From Pinirhizobacter soli (lineage in GTDB: Bacteria; Pseudomonadota; Gammaproteobacteria; Xanthomonadales; Rhodanobacteraceae): a stretch of 64,000 nucleotides of DNA. Under the pieces are notes generated by a model that searched no databases, had not been told where the DNA came from, and was given only the letters and a program-made list of their open reading frames with translations. The translations under genes and the position numbers were made by a program. Of the stretch, positions 49,903 through 57,132 are shown one piece after another (position 1 is the first letter of the stretch; every line of letters begins with the position of its first letter). The DNA is taken from NCBI RefSeq assembly GCF_015905305.1, contig NZ_JADZLQ010000005.1, positions 62,001 through 126,000 of the forward strand, written 5' to 3'.

Positions 49903-50471
49903 TATTTGATCACCTTCTGCAAATCCTTCCGCAGGCCCGAGGGATCGAAACCGGCAGGATACTGGGCCAGCGCGGTGGTATTGGACTCCACGAAAACAGC
50001 CGACACGGAATCAGGCTCGGTCGGCCGGAACGACTCCAGCTTGCCGTCCACGTCCCTGCCCACGACGTAATCGCCCATGAAGGCATCGGCGGCTTTGTCT
50101 GTCGGGGGTTCGCCCAGGTAAAGCAGGCGCAAGCGGTCGCTGTTGCGATTGAGCGTGATGCGCGCGTTGCGCATCTTCAGCAGCGTATCCACGCACCGTG
50201 CGGCGCAGCCGGGACCCGGCAGGGCGATCAATGTCAGGCGAGGCTCGGACGGATCGCGCCACACGTAACTGCCGCCCTTGGCCAGGTCGATGCGCACGTC
50301 AGCGAAGCTCCGCTGTGGCTCGATAGGGAGACCATTTCCCTTGGCCGTGGGCTGCCAGCCGGTGATGGTAAGCAGGGCCGCCGCGGCAAAGGGTGCCACG
50401 AACACCAGCAATACCAGGACCAGTTTGCCGCGGCCGGTCGGGCGCGGCTTGTCTTGCACGGGAGGATTCAT
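49902..50471 (-). CDS. Membrane-anchored CxxxC protein of the oxidase assembly operon
   Basis: 189 residues: cytoplasmic basic N-terminus, one membrane helix (about 17-37), periplasmic domain with C89-A-A-R-C93. A CxxxC motif is the copper site of Sco proteins, but the distal His of Sco is absent. The fold is probably thioredoxin-like. Situated between SURF1 and ctaA, overlapping both (ATGA and TAATG), so a role in oxidase metallation or cysteine redox is likely by context only. Confidence 0.8.
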   Translation of the reverse strand: MNPPVQDKPRPTGRGKLVLVLLVFVAPFAAAALLTITGWQPTAKGNGLPIEPQRSFADVRIDLAKGGSYVWRDPSEPRLTLIALPGPGCAARCVDTLLKMRNARITLNRNSDRLRLLYLGEPPTDKAADAFMGDYVVGRDVDGKLESFRPTEPDSVSAVFVESNTTALAQYPAGFDPSGLRKDLQKVIK

Positions 50472-51199
50472 TCGGATCGTCCTTTAGCCCTGCGCCGTGG
50501 CTTACGGTGCAGGATGAAGAAAATGACCACCGCCGCCAAGGCGAAGGTAAACCACTGGAAGGCGTAGGCGCGGTGCCGCGCCGGCGGCATGAAGCCCGGT
50601 GTCCAGTCGCGCACGTAGGCCGCATGCGGATCGGCATCGAGCAGCAACACGCGCGGGAACATGCGTTGCTTCAGGTCCATGCCGATCTCGGTGGTGTCCA
50701 GGTAGATCGTCGTCTTAGGCCAGGCATTCTGCGTGGGCAGCGCATTGCCGCCCATGCGTATGCCGATCCCCGGCGTGGGCACGTACAAGCCATGCAGGGA
50801 CTGCGCGCCCGTCGGCAACGGCGGCACCTGTGGGATATGCCCTGCCTCGCGCGGCACGAAGCCCAGGTCCACCAGCAGGAGGTCAGCGATGCCATCCACC
50901 TTGAACGGCGCGTACACATGGATGCCCTGCTGGCTGGCATGCGTCTGGTCGTCGAGGTAGTACTCCCGGCCCGGCACGAACTGCCCGGTGACTCCTACAC
51001 GCGGATAGCGGTCACCCGGCGGATTGGATGCCACGCCTGCGAAGTCTTCCTGCGCCGCGGTGGCCGATGCGGCATACCGTCGCAGAAGTTCGTCCTTCTC
51101 CGCCGCGCGGTCGAGCTGCCACACGCCCAAGCGTATGAAAAGCAAGGTTCCGGCAACGGTCAGGAGCACCGCGAACCACGACGGACGGCGCAGGCGCAT
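50468..51199 (-). CDS. SURF1 family cytochrome oxidase assembly protein
   Basis: 243 residues with membrane helices at both ends (about 8-24 and 210-230) and a periplasmic middle, the SURF1 topology. Motifs: LGVWQLDRAAEKDEL, GVTGQFVPGREYYLDDQ and DLGFVPR. SURF1 aids haem A insertion into subunit I. ATG 51199 was chosen over the preceding GTG. First gene of the SURF1-CxxxC-ctaA-ctaB unit. Confidence 0.92.
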   Translation of the reverse strand: MRLRRPSWFAVLLTVAGTLLFIRLGVWQLDRAAEKDELLRRYAASATAAQEDFAGVASNPPGDRYPRVGVTGQFVPGREYYLDDQTHASQQGIHVYAPFKVDGIADLLLVDLGFVPREAGHIPQVPPLPTGAQSLHGLYVPTPGIGIRMGGNALPTQNAWPKTTIYLDTTEIGMDLKQRMFPRVLLLDADPHAAYVRDWTPGFMPPARHRAYAFQWFTFALAAVVIFFILHRKPRRRAKGRSE

Positions 51200-51261
51200 C
51201 ACGCGGGGTACCGCGTGGTGGGGGCTATACTGCGGTGGTCGAAAGGGTTCGGGCCGATCAC

Positions 51262-51480
51262 GTGGAAACCATCTACAAATACGCGCTGGTGATATTGCTG
51301 CTGGTGGTGTTGTTCAATCTCGGCCAGGCCCTGTACTTCATGATGACCGACAAGGGCCAGGGCAGCCGCACCGTCTGGGCCCTGACGCGCCGCATCGGGT
51401 TGTCGCTGCTGTTGATCGCCATGATCGCCCTGGGGATCTTCATGGGCTGGCTGCACCCGCACGGGGTGGGGCAATTCTAA
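51262..51480 (+). CDS. Twin-transmembrane protein (DUF2909 type)
   Basis: 72 residues with two membrane helices (about 6-26 and 48-68) joined by a basic loop (DKGQGSRTVWALTRR). This size and pattern is typical of the small proteins found beside SURF1 in cytochrome oxidase clusters. GTG 51262 (VETIYKY) is preferred; an upstream in-frame GTG at 51235 is possible. It is divergent from SURF1. Role unknown, probably oxidase-associated. Confidence 0.75.
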   Translation: METIYKYALVILLLVVLFNLGQALYFMMTDKGQGSRTVWALTRRIGLSLLLIAMIALGIFMGWLHPHGVGQF

Positions 51481-51512
51481 CCCCTTGCCCGGGGCACCAC
51501 CCCGGACCTGCG

Positions 51513-52421
51513 TCAATTTGGGTGGATGCCCAGACCCGAGGCCACGGCCTTCCATACCTCCGGCCATACCGCCGACTTCGTGGACACCTCGTCGTAATGC
51601 GAGGCACACGGCACGATCACCACCTGGGCATCGTCCCCCTTGCCCTGCGCCATGCGGGCATAGTCCCGGGCCACCCGCGGCGGGGAAATATCGTCCAACT
51701 CGCCGGTAATCAGCACCGTGCTGCTGCCATTGGGCGTAAGCGCGGCCGCGTTGGTATCACTGAATACGTCCGCCCGTCCCGTTGACGGCTTCCCGGTCAG
51801 ATCATCCACATTGGTGTCGCAGGTCTGCCGGATCAGCGCACGCTCATGCCGTAGATCAGCCAACCCACCCAGGCTCACCACGTGCCGCACCGGCACCGGC
51901 CGGGCCTCATGCAGCAAACTCTGCGCCGGAATACGGGCCCGACCGGCCAGCCACTGCACCAACTGCCCGCCCGCCGAATGCCCCACCGCCACCAGCCGCC
52001 TAAGGTCCAGACCCCGCGCCGCGGCAACGGTCCGCAATTCATTCATCGCCGCATTCATGTCCCGAAACGTGCCCGGATAACCGCCGCCATCCTCATCCAG
52101 CCGCCGGTACTCCACGTTCCACACGGCCACGCCCCGTTTCTGCAGCTCGCCGGCCATATGCCGCATCTGCACAATCCCGCCAAATTTCGAGTTCCAGCAC
52201 CCGCCATGCACCAGCACGACCACCGGAAAAGGCCCTCTCCCGGGTGGCAGGAATAATTCCGCGTACTGCGACGGCGCCCTCCCGTAAGCCACGTGGGCAG
52301 TGGGCGCAGGCCCATCAAGCGCCATGTAGTCATCAAGGTTCATCGGCCCGGCCAAGGCATCGCCAGCCAGCAGCATAAGCAAAAACGCTAGCGTGCGGGG
52401 GAGGAAGGCTTCGGGTGTCAT
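51513..52421 (-). CDS. Alpha/beta hydrolase, secreted, BD-FAE/kynurenine formamidase-like
   Basis: 302 residues. Signal peptide ends in GDALAG. HGGCW (72-76) gives the oxyanion hole, GHSAG (147-151, Ser149) the nucleophile, and the Asp in ELDD with the His in ASHYDE near the end completes the triad. The assumed start (MTPEAFLPRT) lies in the arm of a structured repeat, and the longer frame to 52664 runs through two such repeats; the real start could also lie downstream. It interrupts the oxidase cluster between the DUF2909-type gene and coxIII. Confidence 0.8.
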   Translation of the reverse strand: MTPEAFLPRTLAFLLMLLAGDALAGPMNLDDYMALDGPAPTAHVAYGRAPSQYAELFLPPGRGPFPVVVLVHGGCWNSKFGGIVQMRHMAGELQKRGVAVWNVEYRRLDEDGGGYPGTFRDMNAAMNELRTVAAARGLDLRRLVAVGHSAGGQLVQWLAGRARIPAQSLLHEARPVPVRHVVSLGGLADLRHERALIRQTCDTNVDDLTGKPSTGRADVFSDTNAAALTPNGSSTVLITGELDDISPPRVARDYARMAQGKGDDAQVVIVPCASHYDEVSTKSAVWPEVWKAVASGLGIHPN

Positions 52422-52496
52422 TTTCGTCACTAAGTCCTCGTCGGGCTTCGCCCTCCTGCGGAAGCGTTCCGAAAACGACACCCGAAGCCTTCCCCC
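52397..52496. repeat. Structured repeat, copy A (overlaps hydrolase start)
   Basis: Arms 52405-52425 and 52471-52491 form a 21-bp stem with one mismatch (A52420 / C52476, which becomes G-U on the minus strand), extended by GGGGG/CCCCC. The 45-base core 52426-52470 holds two small hairpins, GGGC-TTC-GCCC and CGGAA-GCG-TTCC(G). The core recurs inverted at 52669-52715. The hydrolase ATG (complement of 52419-52421) is in the stem. Confidence 0.85.
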
Positions 52497-52751
52497 GGAC
52501 GTAGTGGCGGACCGTGGGGAAAGCGGGGCGTGTAGCTCACCGCGAATGGTGGGCGGCCATTTCAAGCTGATGCTGTGCACAGCACGGGCAAAGGCCCATA
52601 CGACCAGCTCGTTTGCTCTGCTCTCACCCACCTCATGGGGTCGGAGGGAGCCGTCGGGCGTCACCCCCGGGAACGATTCCGCAGGAGGGCGAAGCCCGAC
52701 GAGGACTTAGTGACTGGGGGTGACGCCCGACGGCTCCCACCCCTCACCGCC
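52422..52751. other. Hydrolase-coxIII intergenic region
   Basis: 330 bases without a gene. Both ends are taken up by the two inverted copies of a structured repeat. The 149 bases between them (52497-52645) show no clear gene, promoter or strong hairpin. The coxIII 3' end and the hydrolase 5' end face this region. Confidence 0.6.
52646..52738. repeat. Structured repeat, copy B (inverted relative to A)
   Basis: Perfect 23-bp arms 52646-52668 and 52716-52738 enclose a 47-base core. Read on the minus strand, this core matches copy A at 44 of 45 positions. The arms differ from those of A by paired changes that keep the stem. It lies just after the coxIII stop (52752). Confidence 0.85.
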
Positions 52752-53642
52752 CTACAGGACGTAGACGAACATGAACAGCGCGAGCCAGACCACGTCGACG
52801 AAGTGCCAGTACCAGGCTACGGCTTCGAAGCCGAAGTGGTGGTCGCGGGTGAAGTGGCCCTTGGCGCAGCGTAGCCAGATGATGGCCAGCATGATGGTGC
52901 CCAGGGTCACGTGCATGCCGTGGAAGCCGGTGAGCATGAAGAACGTTGCGCCGTACACGCCGCTGTGCAGCGTGAGGTTGAAGTTCTGGTAGGCCTCCAT
53001 GTACTCGTGGGACTGGCAGTACAGGAACAGGCTGCCCAACAATACCGTGAGGCCCAGGAACAGCAGCAGCTGGCCGCGGCGACCGCCGCGCAGCGCGTGG
53101 TGGGCGATGGTGATGGTGACGCCCGAGGACAGCAGGATCAGCGTGTTCACCAGGGGCAGGCCCCAGGCCGGGATGGTCTGGAAGGCACCGCCGACGGCTG
53201 CCGGACCGCCGCCGCCGCTGGCACCCCAGGCGGCCGAGTAGGTCGACCACAGGAACTGGTGGGTGAGCACGCCATGGCCTTCGCCGCCGAGCCAGGGCAC
53301 CGAGAAGATGCGGGCGTAGAACAGCGCGCCGAAGAACGCACCGAAGAACATCACTTCGGAGAAGATGAACCACAGCATGCCCATGCGGAAGGAACGGTCC
53401 ACCTGGGCGTTGTAGCTGCCGGCGCGTGATTCGTGGATCACCGAGCGGAACCAGCCGAAGAACATGCCCAGCACCAGGACGACGCCGGTCCAGAACATGC
53501 CCTTGCCGAAGCCGGCTTCACCAGGCTGCGCATTGAGCCAGTGGGCGGCACCGTAGACGGTGGTGAACATGGCGATGGCCGCGACGATCGGCCAATAGCT
53601 GTTCTTCGGTACGTAATAGACGTCGTCTTGCTGGTGACCCAT
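52752..53642 (-). CDS. ctaE: Cytochrome c oxidase subunit III
   Basis: 296 residues with seven membrane helices. Motifs: YYVPKNSYWPIV at the N-terminus, FIFSEVMFFGAFFGALFYAR, HALRGGRRGQ and GFHGMHVTLGTIML with HFVDVVWLALF at the end. Part of the aa3-type proton-pumping oxidase. ATG 53642 (MGHQQDDVYYVP) has GGGAAC upstream. No ctaG (Cox11) gene precedes it. Confidence 0.94.
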   Translation of the reverse strand: MGHQQDDVYYVPKNSYWPIVAAIAMFTTVYGAAHWLNAQPGEAGFGKGMFWTGVVLVLGMFFGWFRSVIHESRAGSYNAQVDRSFRMGMLWFIFSEVMFFGAFFGALFYARIFSVPWLGGEGHGVLTHQFLWSTYSAAWGASGGGGPAAVGGAFQTIPAWGLPLVNTLILLSSGVTITIAHHALRGGRRGQLLLFLGLTVLLGSLFLYCQSHEYMEAYQNFNLTLHSGVYGATFFMLTGFHGMHVTLGTIMLAIIWLRCAKGHFTRDHHFGFEAVAWYWHFVDVVWLALFMFVYVL

Positions 53643-53713
53643 GGTGTGTTCCCGTGGATATCTTGTTTTTACTGCATCCTCCGGCCGGACATCCGGTCGG
53701 AAGAACCATCCGC

Positions 53714-53872
53714 TCAAACGTTGAGCATCTGCAAAATCGACAGCAGGAAGATCGCGAAGGCAATGCCGCCGACGATCCAGGCAGTCCGCCGGGCGCGCTT
53801 GCGGCGCGCCTGGACTTCCGCTTCCTGATTGGCTGTATGGGCGTTCAAGGCATCAATGGTCGACGTGGCCAT
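53714..53872 (-). CDS. Small membrane protein overlapping the coxA 3' end
   Basis: 52 residues, too short for common ORF cut-offs. Hydrophilic N-terminus with a basic patch (QARRKRARRTA) then one membrane helix (IVGGIAFAIFLLSILQML). The ATG is 20 bases inside coxA in another frame, and the gene ends 71 bases before coxIII. In related clusters a tiny single-span protein often lies between coxA and ctaG/coxIII, so a small oxidase assembly factor is likely. No sequence family recognised. Confidence 0.7.
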   Translation of the reverse strand: MATSTIDALNAHTANQEAEVQARRKRARRTAWIVGGIAFAIFLLSILQMLNV

Positions 53873-55478
53873 GGGCCAGCTCGTCGTCGTTGATCACCGG
53901 CGGCACGGCAAAGGTATGGAAGGGAGCCGGCGAAGGCACCGTCCATTCCAGGCCCTTGGCGCCTTCCCACGAACGATCCGGCGACTTCTTCTTGGCGAAG
54001 AATACCGTGTGGATCACCACGCCCAGGAAGATCAGCTGCGAGGCGCCGAACCAGAAGCCGCCGATGGAGCTGATCATGTTGAAGTTGGCGAAGGCCACGT
54101 TGTAGTCGGGGATGCGGCGCGGCATGCCGGCCAGGCCCAGGAAGTGCTGCGGGAAGAACAGCACGTTCACCGAGATAACGCTGGACCAGAAATGGATCTT
54201 GCCCCAGGTCTCGTTGTACATGTTGCCCGACCACTTCGGTATCCAGTAGTAGGCGGCGGCGATGATCGCGAAGGCCGCGCCGGTCACCAGCACGTAGTGG
54301 AAGTGCGCCACCACGAAATAGGTGTCGTGGTACTGGAAGTCGGCCGGGGCAAGGGCAAGCATCAGGCCCGAGAAGCCGCCGATGGTGAACAGGATGACGA
54401 ACGCGATGGAGAACAGCATCGGCGTTTCGAACGTCATCGAGCCGCCCCACATGGTGGTGACCCAGTTGAACACCTTCACGCCCGTCGGCACCGCGATCAG
54501 CATGGTGGCGTACATGAAGAAGATCTCCGCGCCCATCGGCAGGCCCACGGCGAACATGTGGTGCGCCCAGACGATGAACGAGAGGAAGGCGATCGAAGCA
54601 ATCGCGAACACCATCGCCTTGTAGCCGAAGATCGGCTTGCGGGCGAAGGTCGGGATGATCTCCGACACGATGCCGAACGCCGGCAGGATCATGATGTAGA
54701 CCTCCGGATGCCCGAAGAACCAGAAGATGTGCTGGTACAGGACCGGATCGCCGCCGCCGGCGGCATTGAAGAAGTTGGTGCCGAAGTATTTATCGGTAAG
54801 CAGCATGGTGACCGCACCGGCCAGCACCGGCATCACCGCGATCAGCAGGAAGGCGGTGATCAGCCAGCTCCACACGAACACCGGCATCTTAAGCAGGTCC
54901 ATGCCCGGGGCGCGCATGTTCAGGATGGTGGCGATGATGTTGATCGCGCCCATGATGGAGGAGATACCCATCAGGTGGACCGCGAACACGGTGTAGGCGA
55001 TCGACTCACCCTGCAGCGACAGCGGCGGGTACATGGTCCAGCCACCGGCGGGGCCGCCGCCGGGCATGAACAGCGTGGACAGCAGCACGCAGAAGGCAAA
55101 GGGCATGAGCCAGAACGACAGGTTGTTCATGCGCGGCAGGGCCATGTCCGGCGCGCCCACCATCAGCGGGATCATCCAGTTGGCCAGGCCGACGAAGGCC
55201 GGCATGATCGCGCCGAAGATCATCACCAGCGCATGCAGCGTGGTCATCTCATTGAAGAAATAAGGCTGCACCAGCTGCAGGCCGGGCTTGAAGAGCTCGG
55301 CGCGGATCACCATGGCGAAGCTGCCGCCGATGAAGAACATGGTGAGCGCGAACACCAGGTACAGGGTACCGATGTCCTTGTGGTTGGTGGAGAACACCCA
55401 CCGCTCGATGAAATTCTTCGGCGGACCGTGATGCTCGTGGTCGTGAAGATCGTGTTGGTCGTGGGCTGCGTGGGCCAT
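53853..55478 (-). CDS. ctaD: Cytochrome c oxidase subunit I
   Basis: 541 residues with twelve membrane helices: catalytic subunit with haem a and the haem a3-CuB site. CuB ligands appear in the helix VI segment WFFGHPEVYIMILPAFG (His, with the cross-linked Tyr) and WAHHMF; haem ligands in LHALVMIFGAIMP and FVVAHFHYVLV. The N-terminus is His-rich (MAHAAHDQHDLHDHEHHG), a possible metal-binding tail. AGAGG stands before the ATG. Confidence 0.96.
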   Translation of the reverse strand: MAHAAHDQHDLHDHEHHGPPKNFIERWVFSTNHKDIGTLYLVFALTMFFIGGSFAMVIRAELFKPGLQLVQPYFFNEMTTLHALVMIFGAIMPAFVGLANWMIPLMVGAPDMALPRMNNLSFWLMPFAFCVLLSTLFMPGGGPAGGWTMYPPLSLQGESIAYTVFAVHLMGISSIMGAINIIATILNMRAPGMDLLKMPVFVWSWLITAFLLIAVMPVLAGAVTMLLTDKYFGTNFFNAAGGGDPVLYQHIFWFFGHPEVYIMILPAFGIVSEIIPTFARKPIFGYKAMVFAIASIAFLSFIVWAHHMFAVGLPMGAEIFFMYATMLIAVPTGVKVFNWVTTMWGGSMTFETPMLFSIAFVILFTIGGFSGLMLALAPADFQYHDTYFVVAHFHYVLVTGAAFAIIAAAYYWIPKWSGNMYNETWGKIHFWSSVISVNVLFFPQHFLGLAGMPRRIPDYNVAFANFNMISSIGGFWFGASQLIFLGVVIHTVFFAKKKSPDRSWEGAKGLEWTVPSPAPFHTFAVPPVINDDELAHGHVDH

Positions 55479-55511
55479 GGCCTAAACCTCTACCTGCAAT
55501 GCGTGTTCGGA

Positions 55512-56417
55512 TTAACCCTGGCCCTTGGGCGCGGGTGCGGTCTGGGCGGTCTGCGAAGCCTTCAGCAGTTTCGCCTCGTCCTGCTGGGTAGCCAGCCACT
55601 GTTCGAATTCGGCCTTGGGCACGGCCTTGACCACGATCGGCATGAAGCCGTGGTCCTGGCCGCACAGCTCGGCGCACTGCCCGCGGTAGACGCCAGGCTC
55701 CTTGATGTTGGTCCAGGCGGAGTTGATCACGCCGGGGATCGCATCCATCTTCCAGCCCAGCGCAGGCACCCACCAGGAGTGGATGACGTCGGCACCGGTG
55801 ATGACGAAGCGCACCTTGGTGTTGATGGGCAGCACCAGCGGGTGGTCGACGTCGAGCAGGTAGGTGTTATAGCCATCGACCGTCACCTTGCCCGGGTCCA
55901 TGCCCGAACCCAGCTGGCGGGTACGATCGCTGCGGCCGTCGAGCTTGGACATGAAGCCGACCTTCTCGACCGCCTTGCCCTGGTAGTCGACGTAATCGTA
56001 GCGCCACTTCCATTGGTAGCCGGTGACCTTGATGGTCATTTCCGAGCCGGTGGTATCGGCGAAGCTGACCAGGCCGGTGGTGGCAAGCTTGGCAAGCACG
56101 ATCAGGATGATGATCGGCACGCCCGTCCACAGCGCTTCGAGCTTGGTGTTGTGGGTCCACTTCTCGGCCACGGCACCGCGTGACTTGCGGAACTTGAACA
56201 TCGAGATGAACATCGCGCCGAAGACGACGATACCGATCACGACGCAGACGCCGAAGGCCACGTTGTTGAGGAAATAGGGTTCGCCCGACCAGGTCGTGAC
56301 TCCCTTGGTGAGGTTCAACTGGTCCGGCTGGGGGTTCGCCCACACCGCCCCGCCAAACAGGGCGAGGGCCGTCGTGGCCACTGCCTTCATCGAACGCCTG
56401 ATGCCACCAGATGTCAT
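55512..56417 (-). CDS. ctaC: Cytochrome c oxidase subunit II
   Basis: 301 residues: signal peptide (to VWAN), two membrane helices and a periplasmic cupredoxin domain with the CuA site in GQCAELCGQDHGFMP. It takes electrons from cytochrome c. WSGE and YQWKWRYDYVDY (aromatic docking motif) are present. No fused cytochrome c domain, unlike some relatives. ATG 56417 has AAGGTG upstream. First gene of the coxBA-small-coxIII unit. Confidence 0.95.
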   Translation of the reverse strand: MTSGGIRRSMKAVATTALALFGGAVWANPQPDQLNLTKGVTTWSGEPYFLNNVAFGVCVVIGIVVFGAMFISMFKFRKSRGAVAEKWTHNTKLEALWTGVPIIILIVLAKLATTGLVSFADTTGSEMTIKVTGYQWKWRYDYVDYQGKAVEKVGFMSKLDGRSDRTRQLGSGMDPGKVTVDGYNTYLLDVDHPLVLPINTKVRFVITGADVIHSWWVPALGWKMDAIPGVINSAWTNIKEPGVYRGQCAELCGQDHGFMPIVVKAVPKAEFEQWLATQQDEAKLLKASQTAQTAPAPKGQG

Positions 56418-56437
56418 GTCTTGCACCTTTGTTGAAC

Positions 56438-56920
56438 CTACTTGCGCTGCTGGTCGTTGATTTCCGCCAACAACACCATGAGTTTCCGTGACGCCTCGAC
56501 TTTTTCCTCTTCCCCGAGGAAAGCGCCGATTTCAAGCTCGCGGCCGTGCGACTTGAGCACGAGCCGTTGTCTGCCATTGCCCGGCAACAGCCGGACACGA
56601 ACCCAGTACGGCTGGAAGGAGGCACGGCGCCGTCCGGGCAGCCATTGCACTTCCAGCTTGTCGCCTTCCACCACGATCCGCTCGCCGTGGCCACCCGCGC
56701 GCCAGGCCAGGCCCAGCAGCGATGCCACCGCCACCGACTCCAGCAGCGCGAAAACCGGGGCGAACACATTGCCCTGCCACGCACAGATCCAGGCGACCGA
56801 GATCGACAGGGCTGCCAGCGACCATGACAACCGGTGCAGACCACGCCTGCTCAGCGCACGGTTGGGCCGGAGCCAAACAACGCGCGGCAAGCCAGCGATG
56901 GCTGGGCGGAGCACGACCAT
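56438..56920 (-). CDS. DUF2244-type membrane protein
   Basis: 160 residues: two adjacent hydrophobic segments (about 25-70) then a cytosolic beta-rich part with LEVQWLPGRRRASFQPYWVRVRL, in the style of DUF2244 (COG5488) proteins, often encoded before cytochrome oxidase subunit II. ATG 56920 (MVVLRPAIAG) was chosen over the open frame to 57028. It lies 20 bases before coxB, so it is probably the first gene of that operon. Function unknown. Confidence 0.8.
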   Translation of the reverse strand: MVVLRPAIAGLPRVVWLRPNRALSRRGLHRLSWSLAALSISVAWICAWQGNVFAPVFALLESVAVASLLGLAWRAGGHGERIVVEGDKLEVQWLPGRRRASFQPYWVRVRLLPGNGRQRLVLKSHGRELEIGAFLGEEEKVEASRKLMVLLAEINDQQRK

Positions 56921-57132
56921 GGGAGCACCTGTCCCTCGGAACAGCGGAATGATAGGCCGGTGGGGGTACGACCGGCAAGGTTGACGTGGCTTTGGAGCGA
57001 TGCGGGGAACAATCCGGGCATGCGGCAATTTGCCTCAAGCGACCTTGCGCACGGGCGGCCGGCATAAGCGGCCACCCACGGCCGGCGCGTACAATGTGCG
57101 GCTGATCCCGCCCCCATTGAAGCTCCCACGCC

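Noticed and set aside
52422-52664. Extension of the hydrolase gene to a start at 52664
   Set aside because: The 81 extra residues are encoded by both structured repeats and the spacer between them; they precede an intact signal peptide, which must be N-terminal.
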